NCBI RefSeq assembly: GCF_013912005.1
Contig: NZ_JACESB010000022.1
Location: 1-44,285, forward strand
Reading direction: 5' to 3'
Length of the DNA: 44,285 nt
Source: Brevundimonas sp.
GTDB lineage: Bacteria; Pseudomonadota; Alphaproteobacteria; Caulobacterales; Caulobacteraceae
Part shown: positions 8,350-19,409 of the stretch, piece by piece
Position numbering within the stretch: the stretch's first letter is position 1
How the letters are laid out: each line of letters starts with the position of its first letter
The notes under the pieces: model-generated
Seen by the model: only the letters and a program-made list of their open reading frames with translations
Told to the model about the DNA's origin: nothing
Databases searched by the model: none
Position numbers and translations under genes: made by a program

Positions 8350-8586
8350 TCAGGCAGCGTCCTCGGGCGCTTCGGGACGATCGCCGGCCGGACGACCCCG
8401 TCCCGGCGACTGATCCTCCGAATCGGTGGCGGCGTCGTCGCCGGAGCCCGGTCCCGGGCCGCCCGCGGAGGGCGGGAAGGGATGCTCCTGGCGCGGCCCC
8501 GGCCCCGGCTCGCCGACGCGGCGCTGGCCCAGCCCTTCCGAGCCGTGTTCCTGATGGCCCTGGTTGGCCCGGTCGTGGTCGCTCAT
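8350..8586 (-). CDS. Small hydrophilic hypothetical protein
   Basis: A 78-residue Gly/Pro/His/Asp-rich, probably disordered protein beginning MSDHDRANQGHQEHGSEG. I prefer the ATG at 8586 over 8619, because the extra residues of the longer form are a run of arginines encoded upstream. Third codon positions are strongly G/C, consistent with coding. No domain is recognised. It follows the 143-residue membrane protein gene on the same strand with a 45-bp gap, so it may be the tail of the response regulator-TadG unit. Confidence 0.5.
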   Translation of the reverse strand: MSDHDRANQGHQEHGSEGLGQRRVGEPGPGPRQEHPFPPSAGGPGPGSGDDAATDSEDQSPGRGRPAGDRPEAPEDAA

Positions 8587-8631
8587 CGTCCGTCTCCGCC
8601 GGCGCGACAGGCGCCGCACCGGACCAACGGA

Positions 8632-9063
8632 TCAGGCGGCGGGCGGTTCTCCCGCGCTCCCGCCCCGACGATCGCCCCCGCGCCGGTCGCCCTGGCGGCG
8701 GCCGCCGTTCAGCATCATCAGCTCCAGCCGGATCTCGATCAGCCGCTGCTCCAGCGACCCGAGCGCCAGCAGCAGGACCGCCGCGCCCATGGCCGCCGCC
8801 TCGAAGGCCAGGGCCACGACCGGCACGCCGATGCCGGTCATTTCGCTGGCGAGAAGGGTGAGGGCGAGCACCGCCGCCATCAGGCCGACGCCGTAGGCGC
8901 CCAGCGTCTTCATCAGGGACCGACAGGGAGCCTCGCGGTTGACGCGGTTGCCCGGCTTGCGCCGGTCGCGCCCGCGGCGCTCGACGCGGGCGCGACGCTC
9001 CGGAGGCCGGGCCTGCTCGCTGTCCTCGATGCGGCCGACGAGGCTGTCCGCTTCCATGGCCAT
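8632..9063 (-). CDS. Small two-helix membrane protein with basic tails
   Basis: A 143-residue protein not assigned to a named family. Residues 1-50 are charged and Arg-rich (ARPPERRARVERRGRDRR). Two hydrophobic helices lie at about 55-73 and 78-103. A heptad-like stretch EQRLIEIRLELMML follows, and the tail is Arg/Gly-rich (RRQGDRRGGDRRGG). It lies 14 bp downstream of the TadG-like gene on the same strand, so it is probably co-expressed. The basic ends would stay in the cytoplasm and could touch nucleic acid or phospholipid; that is inference. ATGs at 9063 and 9057 are equally possible starts. Confidence 0.65.
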   Translation of the reverse strand: MAMEADSLVGRIEDSEQARPPERRARVERRGRDRRKPGNRVNREAPCRSLMKTLGAYGVGLMAAVLALTLLASEMTGIGVPVVALAFEAAAMGAAVLLLALGSLEQRLIEIRLELMMLNGGRRQGDRRGGDRRGGSAGEPPAA

Positions 9064-9077
9064 GGCGGCCGCTCCCC

Positions 9078-10346
9078 TTACTGGATCAGGCGGGCGCCGC
9101 CGCGCGGCCCCACCCCGGTCGGCACCGGCACGTCGCTGGCGTCGTAGTTGGCGTTGATGAACAGGGAGGGCGAACCCTTCAGCTGCACCTCGTGGGCGAC
9201 GATGACGGTCCAGGCGCTGTCCCGGGCGACGTCGGAGTCGCCCTCGACGATCAGACGGGCCGAGGGCACGTAGATGACGCCCAGCAGGCTCTCGACATTG
9301 TCCGCCGAGATGATGAAGTCCTGCCGGTTGTTGCGCATCGCCCCCATCACGATCCCCGCATAGGCGCCTTCCTTGCGGCCATCGAGGTTGACGAGCGCGC
9401 GGTCGGTGAAGTCGAACTTCGAGGCCTCGTCGAAGAACAGGACCACGTCCTGCCCCTCCAGCCGGGCGTCCTCCTTCACGACCAGCGCCCCCTTCAGGAA
9501 GAAGTGCTCGCCCGGCTGGAGGATGACGCGGCCCGTGCCGTAGACCTCGATGCCGCCGCAGTGTCGTCCGGGCGGGACATAGTGGGTGCCCGAAGAGACC
9601 TTCACGTTCTTCGTCAGCTCGCTTGGGGTGCAGGCGACGCCCAGCCCCCCGTGCCGGTCGAGATCGAGATCGGTGAAGGGGTCGTCGATCGGCGCCGCTC
9701 CTGTGCTCGCGGCCGGGCTGATCGGACCCCGCGCGGTCCTGACCGCCTGCACCGAGGCGGCCGTCACCGTGGCGGCGCCCTCCACCTCGATCTCGCGGTT
9801 CGAGTGCACGAGGCAGGCCGGGGCGTTCATCCGGCTCGAGTCCTTGACATAGAGGTTCTGGCTGCCGGTTCCGCCGGTGACCAGCACGCACAGCGGCACG
9901 AGGCCGGCGGTGGAGGCGGTGGCGTCCCCGACGAAGTTCCAGCCGCCCGGGGGCAGCATGTTGGCGAAGAAGGAGGTGCGGTTGCCGCGCAGCAGCACCC
10001 GCAGCGCGCGTTGTCCGCCGCGCTCGAGAACCTCGTAGGTCGCCTGGTAGGCGGGCGCGTCGCCCCACTCGGCCATCTGCCCCCGGACGAAGGCGTCGGC
10101 CCGCTCGCGCGCCGCCGAGCCGTCTGTGGCCAGCGCCAGCGCCGGCGCGCCCGCCAGGGCCGCGGCGTCCGCAATCGACTGCAGCCGCCCCTTGGCGGCG
10201 TGCACCGCCATCAGGTCGATCCCCCCGACTCCCAGCAGAATGACGGCGGGGCCGATGAAGGCGAATTTGAGCGCGATCGTGCCGCGCTCCGCCGCCCGGA
10301 AGCGTTCAAGGAACCGAAGCGAGGCGCCGAGAAGACCGTCGATCAT
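9078..10346 (-). CDS. TadE/TadG-like pilus assembly protein
   Basis: A 422-residue TadG-like protein. Near the N-terminus is the pseudopilin-type stretch ERGTIALKFAFIGPAVILL (about residues 20-38), the hydrophobic anchor seen in TadE/TadF/TadG proteins. It is followed by KGRLQSIADAAALAGA, typical of the Flp pilus assembly TadG N-terminus. The rest is a large periplasmic part with a repetitive beta-rich region (about 250-400: VEVYGTGRVILQPGEHFFLKG style). No other tad genes are in the window. Its ATG overlaps the TGA of the upstream response regulator (ATGA), so the two are translationally coupled. This links a receiver domain to a surface or pilus-type protein. Confidence 0.8.
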   Translation of the reverse strand: MIDGLLGASLRFLERFRAAERGTIALKFAFIGPAVILLGVGGIDLMAVHAAKGRLQSIADAAALAGAPALALATDGSAARERADAFVRGQMAEWGDAPAYQATYEVLERGGQRALRVLLRGNRTSFFANMLPPGGWNFVGDATASTAGLVPLCVLVTGGTGSQNLYVKDSSRMNAPACLVHSNREIEVEGAATVTAASVQAVRTARGPISPAASTGAAPIDDPFTDLDLDRHGGLGVACTPSELTKNVKVSSGTHYVPPGRHCGGIEVYGTGRVILQPGEHFFLKGALVVKEDARLEGQDVVLFFDEASKFDFTDRALVNLDGRKEGAYAGIVMGAMRNNRQDFIISADNVESLLGVIYVPSARLIVEGDSDVARDSAWTVIVAHEVQLKGSPSLFINANYDASDVPVPTGVGPRGGARLIQ

Positions 10347-10789
10347 GCAGCTCTCACGGACTCCGGCGCTGACAGATCCGCCGCCGAGCGCCGTTCGGTG
10401 CGGAGCACGTAACGGATCTGGTAGCTCAGCAGCCGCCAGTTCAGCGGCTTCATCACGAAGGAGGTCGCGCCCAGATGGAAGCAGCGGTCGATGGCCTCGA
10501 CGTCCTCGCGACCGGTCTGCACGATCACCGGCGCGTCACGCAGCCCCGGCTGGTCGCGCATGCGCGCCAGCACCTCGAAGCCGTCGACGCCGGGCATCTC
10601 AAGGTCGAGCAGGACGAGATCGTACGCGTGCTCGGCCAGTCGCTGGAGCGCTTCCTCGCCGCCCGCGGCCACGTCCACCCGCGTGGTCGGCGACGACAGG
10701 TTCACCTGCGCGAATTCGCGCAGGATCGGGTCGTCGTCGACGAAGAGCAGACGCGCCTCGTCCTCCAGGACGTAGAAAAAACCACTCAT
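10343..10789 (-). CDS. Single-domain response regulator
   Basis: A 148-residue receiver with no output domain. The acidic pocket is VDDD (residues 17-20), the phosphoacceptor Asp62 lies in LVLLDLEMPGVDG, Thr92 is in IVQTG, and Lys114 is in MKPLNW; all are intact. The ATG at 10789 is chosen because the longer frame adds 11 residues before the normal fold. It is coupled to the TadG-like gene by an ATGA overlap and is divergent from the hybrid kinase at 10906, with 116 bp between. It is a likely phosphorelay partner of that kinase's HPT domain. Confidence 0.88.
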   Translation of the reverse strand: MSGFFYVLEDEARLLFVDDDPILREFAQVNLSSPTTRVDVAAGGEEALQRLAEHAYDLVLLDLEMPGVDGFEVLARMRDQPGLRDAPVIVQTGREDVEAIDRCFHLGATSFVMKPLNWRLLSYQIRYVLRTERRSAADLSAPESVRAA

Positions 10790-10820
10790 TGGGACCTCCC
10801 CGGAGCTCCACCATGCTCCC

Positions 10821-10897
10821 AAGTCCCCCGACTTGCCGCCACCATTAAGCGTCGAGTCATTAAGGGACGGTATAGCTTTGGCATTCCGAAGTCGGGG
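10821..10897. promoter_or_regulatory. Palindromic boxes in the divergent RR/kinase promoter region
   Basis: A palindrome AAGTC-CCCC-GACTT lies at 10821-10834, and a second AAGTCGGGG (10889-10897) is an exact inverted copy of 10826-10834. Between them CATTAAG occurs twice (10843-10849 and 10858-10864). This layout in a divergent intergenic region looks like operator sites. The binding protein is unknown; CtrA is possible for the TTAA copies, but their spacing (11 nt) is not the usual 7. Confidence 0.4.
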
Positions 10898-10905
10898 ACG
10901 AGCGC

Positions 10906-14271
<3,366 letters not shown>

Positions 14272-14335
14272 CGTTAAGCAATCCCGTTTGCGCTTTGGCG
14301 ACCTCGTCGATGCAGGATGGCCAGAAGAGGGCGCC

Positions 14336-14740
14336 ATGGCCATCATTCTCGTCGTCGACGACGACCCCACGATCCGCACCATCGCCGCTGAATTGCTGCG
14401 GGCGGAGCAGCACGCCATCATCGAGGCAGGGGACGGCGACGAGGCGCTGCGGGTGCTCGACGCCACCCACGCGGAGCTGGTCGTCCTCGACATGCTGATG
14501 CCGAACCGGGACGGGCTGGAGACGATCCTCGAGATCCGCCGCCGTCACCCGGGGGTGCGCATTCTCGCGATCTCCTCGGGCGGCAGCATCGGGGTCGGCA
14601 ACCTGCTCAACATGGCCCGGGTCTTCGGGGCGGACGAGACCTTGGCCAAGCCCCTGTCGTTCAGCACCTTCGCCGCGACGGTGAACCGCCTGCTGGAGCG
14701 CCCGGCGAACGACGCCCACCTGATGGCAGGCCGCGCCTGA
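14336..14740 (+). CDS. Single-domain response regulator
   Basis: A 134-residue receiver: VDDD at residues 7-10, phosphoacceptor Asp52 in LVVLDMLMPNRDG, a Ser in the AISSGG position, and Lys in LAKPLSF. There is no output domain. The chosen ATG at 14336 places ILVVDDDP immediately at the N-terminus, the usual start. It lies 64 bp after the hybrid kinase on the same strand and is probably co-transcribed. With the divergent receiver at 10343-10789, this gives the kinase two candidate partner receivers. Confidence 0.88.
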   Translation: MAIILVVDDDPTIRTIAAELLRAEQHAIIEAGDGDEALRVLDATHAELVVLDMLMPNRDGLETILEIRRRHPGVRILAISSGGSIGVGNLLNMARVFGADETLAKPLSFSTFAATVNRLLERPANDAHLMAGRA

Positions 14741-14744
14741 GGAC

Positions 14745-15314
14745 TCAGGGCAGCGGGCGAGGCCCCGCTTCGTGGGGCCACTGCCCGGGCGCGTCCGGCT
14801 GTGCCAGGCGCCATTCGAGCTCCCCGGCAGGCCCCAGGCCACGCCCCCGGCGCAGGTAGTCGGGGATCTGCTCGGGCGGGTGGCCCCAGCCGGCGCCATA
14901 GCCATCGCCATAGCCGGACTCGTAGCCGTAGCCGCGATAGCCGTTCTCGACCTGGCGCCACGACAGCTCCAGGCGGCCTGTCTCGCCGATCGGCAACGAG
15001 ACGGCGGCTCCATAGTCACGGTAGCCGCCGCTTCCGACGCCGACGCTGATCTCTCCATGGGGAACGCGGTCGTCTCCGGGGCGGGCGCCGTCGACCCAGT
15101 GCGGCGACGCCGGCTCGCGCGCCGCCAACCAGCGGTCGATCTGCTCGTCGGTGGTGAGGCCCTGCACCGCCCCCTCCTGGGCCGCGCCCTGGACTGAAGG
15201 CGCGGCGGGCGCGGCGGCGACGTCGAGAGCGACCGGCGTCTCCGGAGCGGTTGCGATCGCTGCGTCGGGATCGCCGACGATCAGCGCAGCCGACGCCAGC
15301 AGGGAAACGAGCAT
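14745..15314 (-). CDS. Exported Gly/Tyr-rich hypothetical protein
   Basis: A 189-residue protein with a short N-terminal hydrophobic export signal (MLVSLLASAALIVGD) and a mature part with no family I can name. Residues about 88-120 (ISVGVGSGGYRDYGAAVSL) read like a beta-strand of an envelope protein, followed by a Tyr/Gly-rich stretch GYRGYGYESGYGDGYGAGWG (about 125-144). It is convergent with the receiver gene, with only 4 bp between the two stops. It is probably periplasmic or outer-membrane-associated by inference. Confidence 0.65.
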   Translation of the reverse strand: MLVSLLASAALIVGDPDAAIATAPETPVALDVAAAPAAPSVQGAAQEGAVQGLTTDEQIDRWLAAREPASPHWVDGARPGDDRVPHGEISVGVGSGGYRDYGAAVSLPIGETGRLELSWRQVENGYRGYGYESGYGDGYGAGWGHPPEQIPDYLRRGRGLGPAGELEWRLAQPDAPGQWPHEAGPRPLP

Positions 15315-15363
15315 GCGCCGAACTCCTGTACAGACACCACCCTAGCCACGATTGCGGCGAAGG

Positions 15364-15840
15364 TCAGGCCCTTCCGTCGCCGCGTCCCAGCGGGTCCGGC
15401 AGAGGCTCGCCCTCAGGCGTGAAGCTGAGCGCGACCGAATTGATGCAGTAGCGAAGGCCTGTGGGCGGCGGACCGTCCGGAAACACATGGCCCTGGTGGC
15501 TGTCGCACCGCGCGCAGCGGGTCTCGGTGCGGAGCATCCCATAGCTCTCGTCCCGCACCGCCTTCACGTGCGCCTCGTCCACCGGTTCGGTGAAACTGGG
15601 CCAGCCAGTGCCGCTCTCGAACTTGGTCCGGCTGCGAAACAGCGGCAGGCCGCATTCGCGACAGCAGAAGACGCCGGCCCGCTTCTCTCCGAGAAGGGTG
15701 CCGCAGAACGGCGCCTCGGTGCCGTGCGCCAGCAGCACGCGCCTCTCTTCCGGCGACAGGTCGGCCTCGAGGCGCGCCCGCTCCCCGGCGTCCGGGGGGG
15801 TGAGGTCGAAGCCGGAGGCGGAACGAAGGGTGTCGGTCAT
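15364..15840 (-). CDS. msrB: Peptide-methionine (R)-S-oxide reductase
   Basis: A 158-residue MsrB that reduces methionine-R-sulfoxide in proteins. Zinc cysteines are C60-x2-C63 (CRECG) and C109-x2-C112 (CARCDSHQGHVF). The catalytic Cys132 is in RYCINSVAL. The substrate segment FESGTGWPSF is present. There is no signal peptide, so it is cytoplasmic. I prefer the ATG at 15840 to the upstream one at 15906, which adds residues outside the family. It is monocistronic as far as can be seen. Confidence 0.95.
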   Translation of the reverse strand: MTDTLRSASGFDLTPPDAGERARLEADLSPEERRVLLAHGTEAPFCGTLLGEKRAGVFCCRECGLPLFRSRTKFESGTGWPSFTEPVDEAHVKAVRDESYGMLRTETRCARCDSHQGHVFPDGPPPTGLRYCINSVALSFTPEGEPLPDPLGRGDGRA

Positions 15841-15957
15841 ACCGATCAGATAGGCGCCCCCGACGGCGGGTTCCAGTCGCCGGCGGCCGCCCTGCGGGTG
15901 AACCAAACGGATGGTGATGGATTGCCCGAGGACTGCACAGCTTCAGGAGGCGCCCTC

Positions 15958-16383
15958 ATGACCGCCATACGCAGGACCGGAACAGCGCTCCACCGGATCC
16001 TTCTCGCCTTCCCCACCGCCCTGTTCCCCGCCGCGATGATCACCGACATCGCCTATCTCCGCACGGCGCAGATCCAGTGGAGCAACTTCTCGGCCTGGCT
16101 GATCACCGGCGGCCTGGTGTTCGGCGGGCTCGTGCTGGTCTGGAGCCTGGCGGAGCTGGCGCTGGCCTTCCGGACGGCCGGTCGCGCGATCCACGCGATC
16201 TATGCGGGCCTGCTGGCGGCGATGTGCCTGCTCGGCTTGGTGGACGCCTTCAAGCACAGCCAGGACGCCTGGAGCTCGGTGGGGACCTTCGGCCTCATCC
16301 TGTCGATCCTCTGCGCCCTGCTGGCGATCGCCGCGGCCGCCCTGGCCTTCTCGGGCCTTCTTCACCCGGAGGTTGACCAATGA
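15958..16383 (+). CDS. DUF2231-type four-helix membrane protein
   Basis: A 141-residue integral membrane protein with about four helices (roughly 15-35, 45-70, 78-98, 108-133), in the style of DUF2231/predicted membrane proteins paired with sugar dehydrogenases. Hallmarks are HRILLAFPTALFPAAMITDIAY at the first helix and a W-S-N-F-S-A-W loop. Its TGA overlaps the ATG of the PQQ-type dehydrogenase (ATGA at 16380-16383), so the two are co-translated. It may serve as a membrane partner for the dehydrogenase; that is inferred from coupling alone. Confidence 0.8.
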   Translation: MTAIRRTGTALHRILLAFPTALFPAAMITDIAYLRTAQIQWSNFSAWLITGGLVFGGLVLVWSLAELALAFRTAGRAIHAIYAGLLAAMCLLGLVDAFKHSQDAWSSVGTFGLILSILCALLAIAAAALAFSGLLHPEVDQ

Positions 16384-17672
16384 CCCGCCTGATGACCTGC
16401 GCCGCGGCCCTGCTCGCGCTGGCCGCCTGCGGCCGGAGCGGCTCCGATCTCGATCAGACCGGCCCGCGGCCGGAACTGCCGGACGCCCGCGAGACCCTCG
16501 TCCCGTCGATGCACATCGCCAGGCCGGTGGGCTGGGGCGACGCGGTTCCCACCGTTCCCGCCGGCTACACCGTCAGCGCCCTTGCGACGGACCTGAAGAT
16601 CCCCCGCCAGATGCTGGTTCTGCCCAACGGCGACATCCTCGTCGCCGAGGGCCGCGGCGGCAACGCTCCTGCGCTGCGCCCGAAAGACGTGCTGGCGGGG
16701 ATCATCAAGAAGAAGGGAACGACCCCGGTCGAGAGCGGCGATCGCATCACCCTGCTGCGGGATGCGAACAATGACGGACGGCCCGAGGTGCGCACCGTCT
16801 TCATCGACAATCTGAACGCGCCCTACGGCCTCGCCTTCATCGACGGCTACGTCTACGTGGCCAACCAGGACGAGCTGGTCCGCTTCCCGTACCAGGAAGG
16901 GCAGACCCGGATCACGGCGCCGCCGCAGCGGGTCACCCGTCTCCCGTCCGAGATCAATCACCACTGGACCAAGGCGCTCACGGCCAGCGCGGACGGGCAG
17001 ACCCTGTACGTCGGCATCGGCTCGAACTCGAACGTCGGCGAGCGCGGCATGGCTGTGGAGGAGGAACGGGCCGTGGTCTGGGCGGTGGATCGCACGACCG
17101 GCGCCCGCCGCACCGTCGCCCGGGGCATCCGCAACCCCACCGCCCTTGCGATCGAACCTTCGACAGGCGCCCTGTGGGCGGTGGTCAACGAGCGCGACGA
17201 GATCGGCCCGCAGGCCTCGCCCGACTACCTGACCACGGTCCGGGAAGGCGCCTTCTACGGCTGGCCGTACAGCTACTGGGGCCAGAACGTCGATCCGCGC
17301 GTCCGGCCGCAGAAACCGGAGCTGGTGGCGCGCGCGATGGAGCCCGACTACGCGCTGGGCTCGCACGTCGCCGCCCTGGGCCTCAGCTTCGCCCGCGACG
17401 GCGGCTTCGGCGGCCGCTTCGCCGAGGGCGCCTTCGTCGGCGAGCACGGCAGCTGGAACCGTCAGGACCTCGCCGGATACAAGGTCGTCTGGATTCCCTT
17501 CGCGGGCGGTCAGCCGAACGGCGAGCCGGTCGACTTCGTCACCGGCTTCCTGACCGGAGACGGCCGCGCCCGGGGGCGTCCGGTGGGCGTGCTGTTCGAC
17601 CCCGACCGCCGCATCCTGCTGGTGGCGGATGACCTGTCGAACACCGTCTGGCGGGTCGCGCCCCGGCGCTGA
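16380..17672 (+). CDS. PQQ-dependent sugar dehydrogenase-like lipoprotein
   Basis: A 430-residue periplasmic beta-propeller of the sorbosone/glucose (GDH-B, YliI-like) dehydrogenase family. A lipoprotein signal has lipobox LAAC with Cys19. The sequence has the family features IPRQMLVLPNGDILVAEG, GLAFIDGYVYVAN, RGIRNPTALAIEP, and the end RPVGVLFDPDRRILLVADD. It would oxidise an aldose or sugar-derivative with PQQ. No PQQ synthesis genes are in the window, so the cofactor source is unknown. It is coupled to the DUF2231 gene by an ATGA overlap and shares a bidirectional terminator with the convergent S41-like gene. Confidence 0.88.
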   Translation: MTRLMTCAAALLALAACGRSGSDLDQTGPRPELPDARETLVPSMHIARPVGWGDAVPTVPAGYTVSALATDLKIPRQMLVLPNGDILVAEGRGGNAPALRPKDVLAGIIKKKGTTPVESGDRITLLRDANNDGRPEVRTVFIDNLNAPYGLAFIDGYVYVANQDELVRFPYQEGQTRITAPPQRVTRLPSEINHHWTKALTASADGQTLYVGIGSNSNVGERGMAVEEERAVVWAVDRTTGARRTVARGIRNPTALAIEPSTGALWAVVNERDEIGPQASPDYLTTVREGAFYGWPYSYWGQNVDPRVRPQKPELVARAMEPDYALGSHVAALGLSFARDGGFGGRFAEGAFVGEHGSWNRQDLAGYKVVWIPFAGGQPNGEPVDFVTGFLTGDGRARGRPVGVLFDPDRRILLVADDLSNTVWRVAPRR

Positions 17673-17679
17673 ATGCAGA

Positions 17680-17709
17680 ACGGGCGGGAGCGTCGCCGCT
17701 CCCGCCCGT
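17680..17709. terminator. Bidirectional terminator between convergent genes
   Basis: A perfect 13-bp inverted repeat (17680-17692 and 17697-17709) with a 4-nt loop, between the dehydrogenase (plus) and the S41-like gene (minus). Short pyrimidine runs flank it on both strands. Confidence 0.75.
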
Positions 17710-17735
17710 CCTTGCCTCCGGGGCCGTGTTCCGGC

Positions 17736-19229
17736 TCAGCCGCCGAACAGGCCGCTGACCCAGGTGCGCACGGCGTTCTCGTCCGCCGGGTCGCCGGCGT
17801 AGCGCAGGGCGCCGGTCGGCTCGTACGGCTGGTTGTTGCCACGCGGGCGCGAGGTCCACGCCTTGTGGCCGTAGCTCAGGTCCGCATAGTTCGACGGCAG
17901 CCGCAGGATGGTCGGCTCGACGAAGATGGTGTCCGTCGCCGTGGTCGTGCCCGCGATGCGCACGTTCGGCAGCTTGGACAGCAGGTCGAGGGTGTCGAGG
18001 CAGCCGCCCGAGCAGCCGGCGTCGACCAGCACCACCACGGGCCCCTGCACCGGGTTCGGCGCGCCGGTGTCCGGCACGGCCGGACGGCCGGCGAGGGTGA
18101 AGGTCGGCTGACCGGCGGCGATGGCGGCGTCGAAGGCGGCCACGATCTCGCGGGTCTGCTCGATCACAGGCGTGGCCTCGGCCACGAACTGCGGGTCGGC
18201 CTCCATTCGCGCGAGCGCGGCGGCGTACCAGTCGCGGTTGCCTTGGCTGGCGCGATAGGTGATGTCGCCGGCGGCCGGCTGGCGGCTGACGGTGAACTCC
18301 GGGGTCCAGATGCGGTTGGCGAGGCCGTAGCCGCGCGCCGTGGACGAGTTCAGGCCGGAGCCGCCGGCGGCGCGAAGGTCGAGCACGAAGCCCTGCGGCC
18401 CGCGAATCTGCGCCACCTGGCTCTCAACCTGGGCGTTGAACGCCGGCCAGCCCGCCTCATCGGCGAACGAGTGCACGTGCAGCCACGGCCGGCCGTTGAC
18501 CATCTCCAGCGCCAGCGGCGTGGCCGGCGGCATGTAGACGGTGGCGCGGTAGGCCCGCTCAAGGTCGCCCGGCTCCACCGGCACGGGGCGGATCTCCATC
18601 TCGCGCGGCCGCCCGCGACCCGTCCGGAAGCTGCACAGCGAAGGCACGCCGTCCGCGAAGGGGTTGTTGCGGTTCCACAGCAGGTAGGGAGCGGAAGTCA
18701 CCCGGCCCGCTTCGGTTTCGAGATTGCCCTCCCAGCGGTCCAGCTTCTCGCGGGCGAACTCCTCGATCGGGCGCAGATTGCACTCGACCACTTCCGAACC
18801 GACCCGCGGCGCGCCGCGCACGCCCGGCTTGACGTAGGTCACCACGTACTTGCCGTCGCGCCAGCCGGTGGTGAAGCCCGGCCAGCTGGTGCCGAAGTAC
18901 GGGCCCATGCCTTCAAAGGTCGGCGTCGCCGCGATGTTGGAGTCGCGGAAACCGCGGGCGTAGTAGCGCAGCAGGTAGGAGTGGGCGTCGCCGCTGTTGA
19001 CGCGCGGCGCCATCGCCATCGACTCCTGCAGGCCGGCGTCCAGCCAGCTGCGGAAGGTGTTGCTGGCCTCCCCGCCGACCACGGCGGCCGGGTGGTTGGC
19101 GGCCAGTTCGTCATGCATCGTCTGCAGGTCCTGACGCGCGAACGCGCGGAAGTCCTGGGCGAAGGCGGCGCCAGCGCTGACGGCCAGCACAAGGGCGGCC
19201 GATGCCGCGGCGGTGAGAAGTCGATTCAT
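17736..19229 (-). CDS. Secreted S41-peptidase-like protein
   Basis: A 497-residue exported protein. The signal peptide ends near GAAFAQ (residue 25). The C-terminal half resembles the S41 (tail-specific/CTP) peptidase fold: GFVLDLRAAGGSG (about 285-297) looks like the strand leading to the active site, and VVVLVDAGCSGGCLDTLDLL (398-417) occupies the nucleophile position, with Ser407 between two glycine/cysteine pairs. Canonical S41 members have a Ser-Ala-Ser/Cys-Ser pattern, so activity is uncertain. The two Cys (406, 410) could form a disulfide. It is divergent from pccA with 180 bp between. Confidence 0.72.
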   Translation of the reverse strand: MNRLLTAAASAALVLAVSAGAAFAQDFRAFARQDLQTMHDELAANHPAAVVGGEASNTFRSWLDAGLQESMAMAPRVNSGDAHSYLLRYYARGFRDSNIAATPTFEGMGPYFGTSWPGFTTGWRDGKYVVTYVKPGVRGAPRVGSEVVECNLRPIEEFAREKLDRWEGNLETEAGRVTSAPYLLWNRNNPFADGVPSLCSFRTGRGRPREMEIRPVPVEPGDLERAYRATVYMPPATPLALEMVNGRPWLHVHSFADEAGWPAFNAQVESQVAQIRGPQGFVLDLRAAGGSGLNSSTARGYGLANRIWTPEFTVSRQPAAGDITYRASQGNRDWYAAALARMEADPQFVAEATPVIEQTREIVAAFDAAIAAGQPTFTLAGRPAVPDTGAPNPVQGPVVVLVDAGCSGGCLDTLDLLSKLPNVRIAGTTTATDTIFVEPTILRLPSNYADLSYGHKAWTSRPRGNNQPYEPTGALRYAGDPADENAVRTWVSGLFGG

Positions 19230-19409
19230 CGGTCAGCTCCGGAAGCCTCGAACAGGGAGTGGCGGCTTTAAAGCCCATTGGCGCACGGCTTGCCAACCCC
19301 GCACCCGGTCCGGCGAACGCCCCCGTCCGGTTTACTCGCCGTCGAACGCGGCCTAATCGGGGCGCTCGCCTTCACGCGACGATCACGTTCGCTTCACAGC
19401 CGGGCCTGC

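Noticed and set aside
10845-10863. Full CtrA box
   Set aside because: The two TTAA copies are 11 nt apart, not 7, so the consensus is not met.
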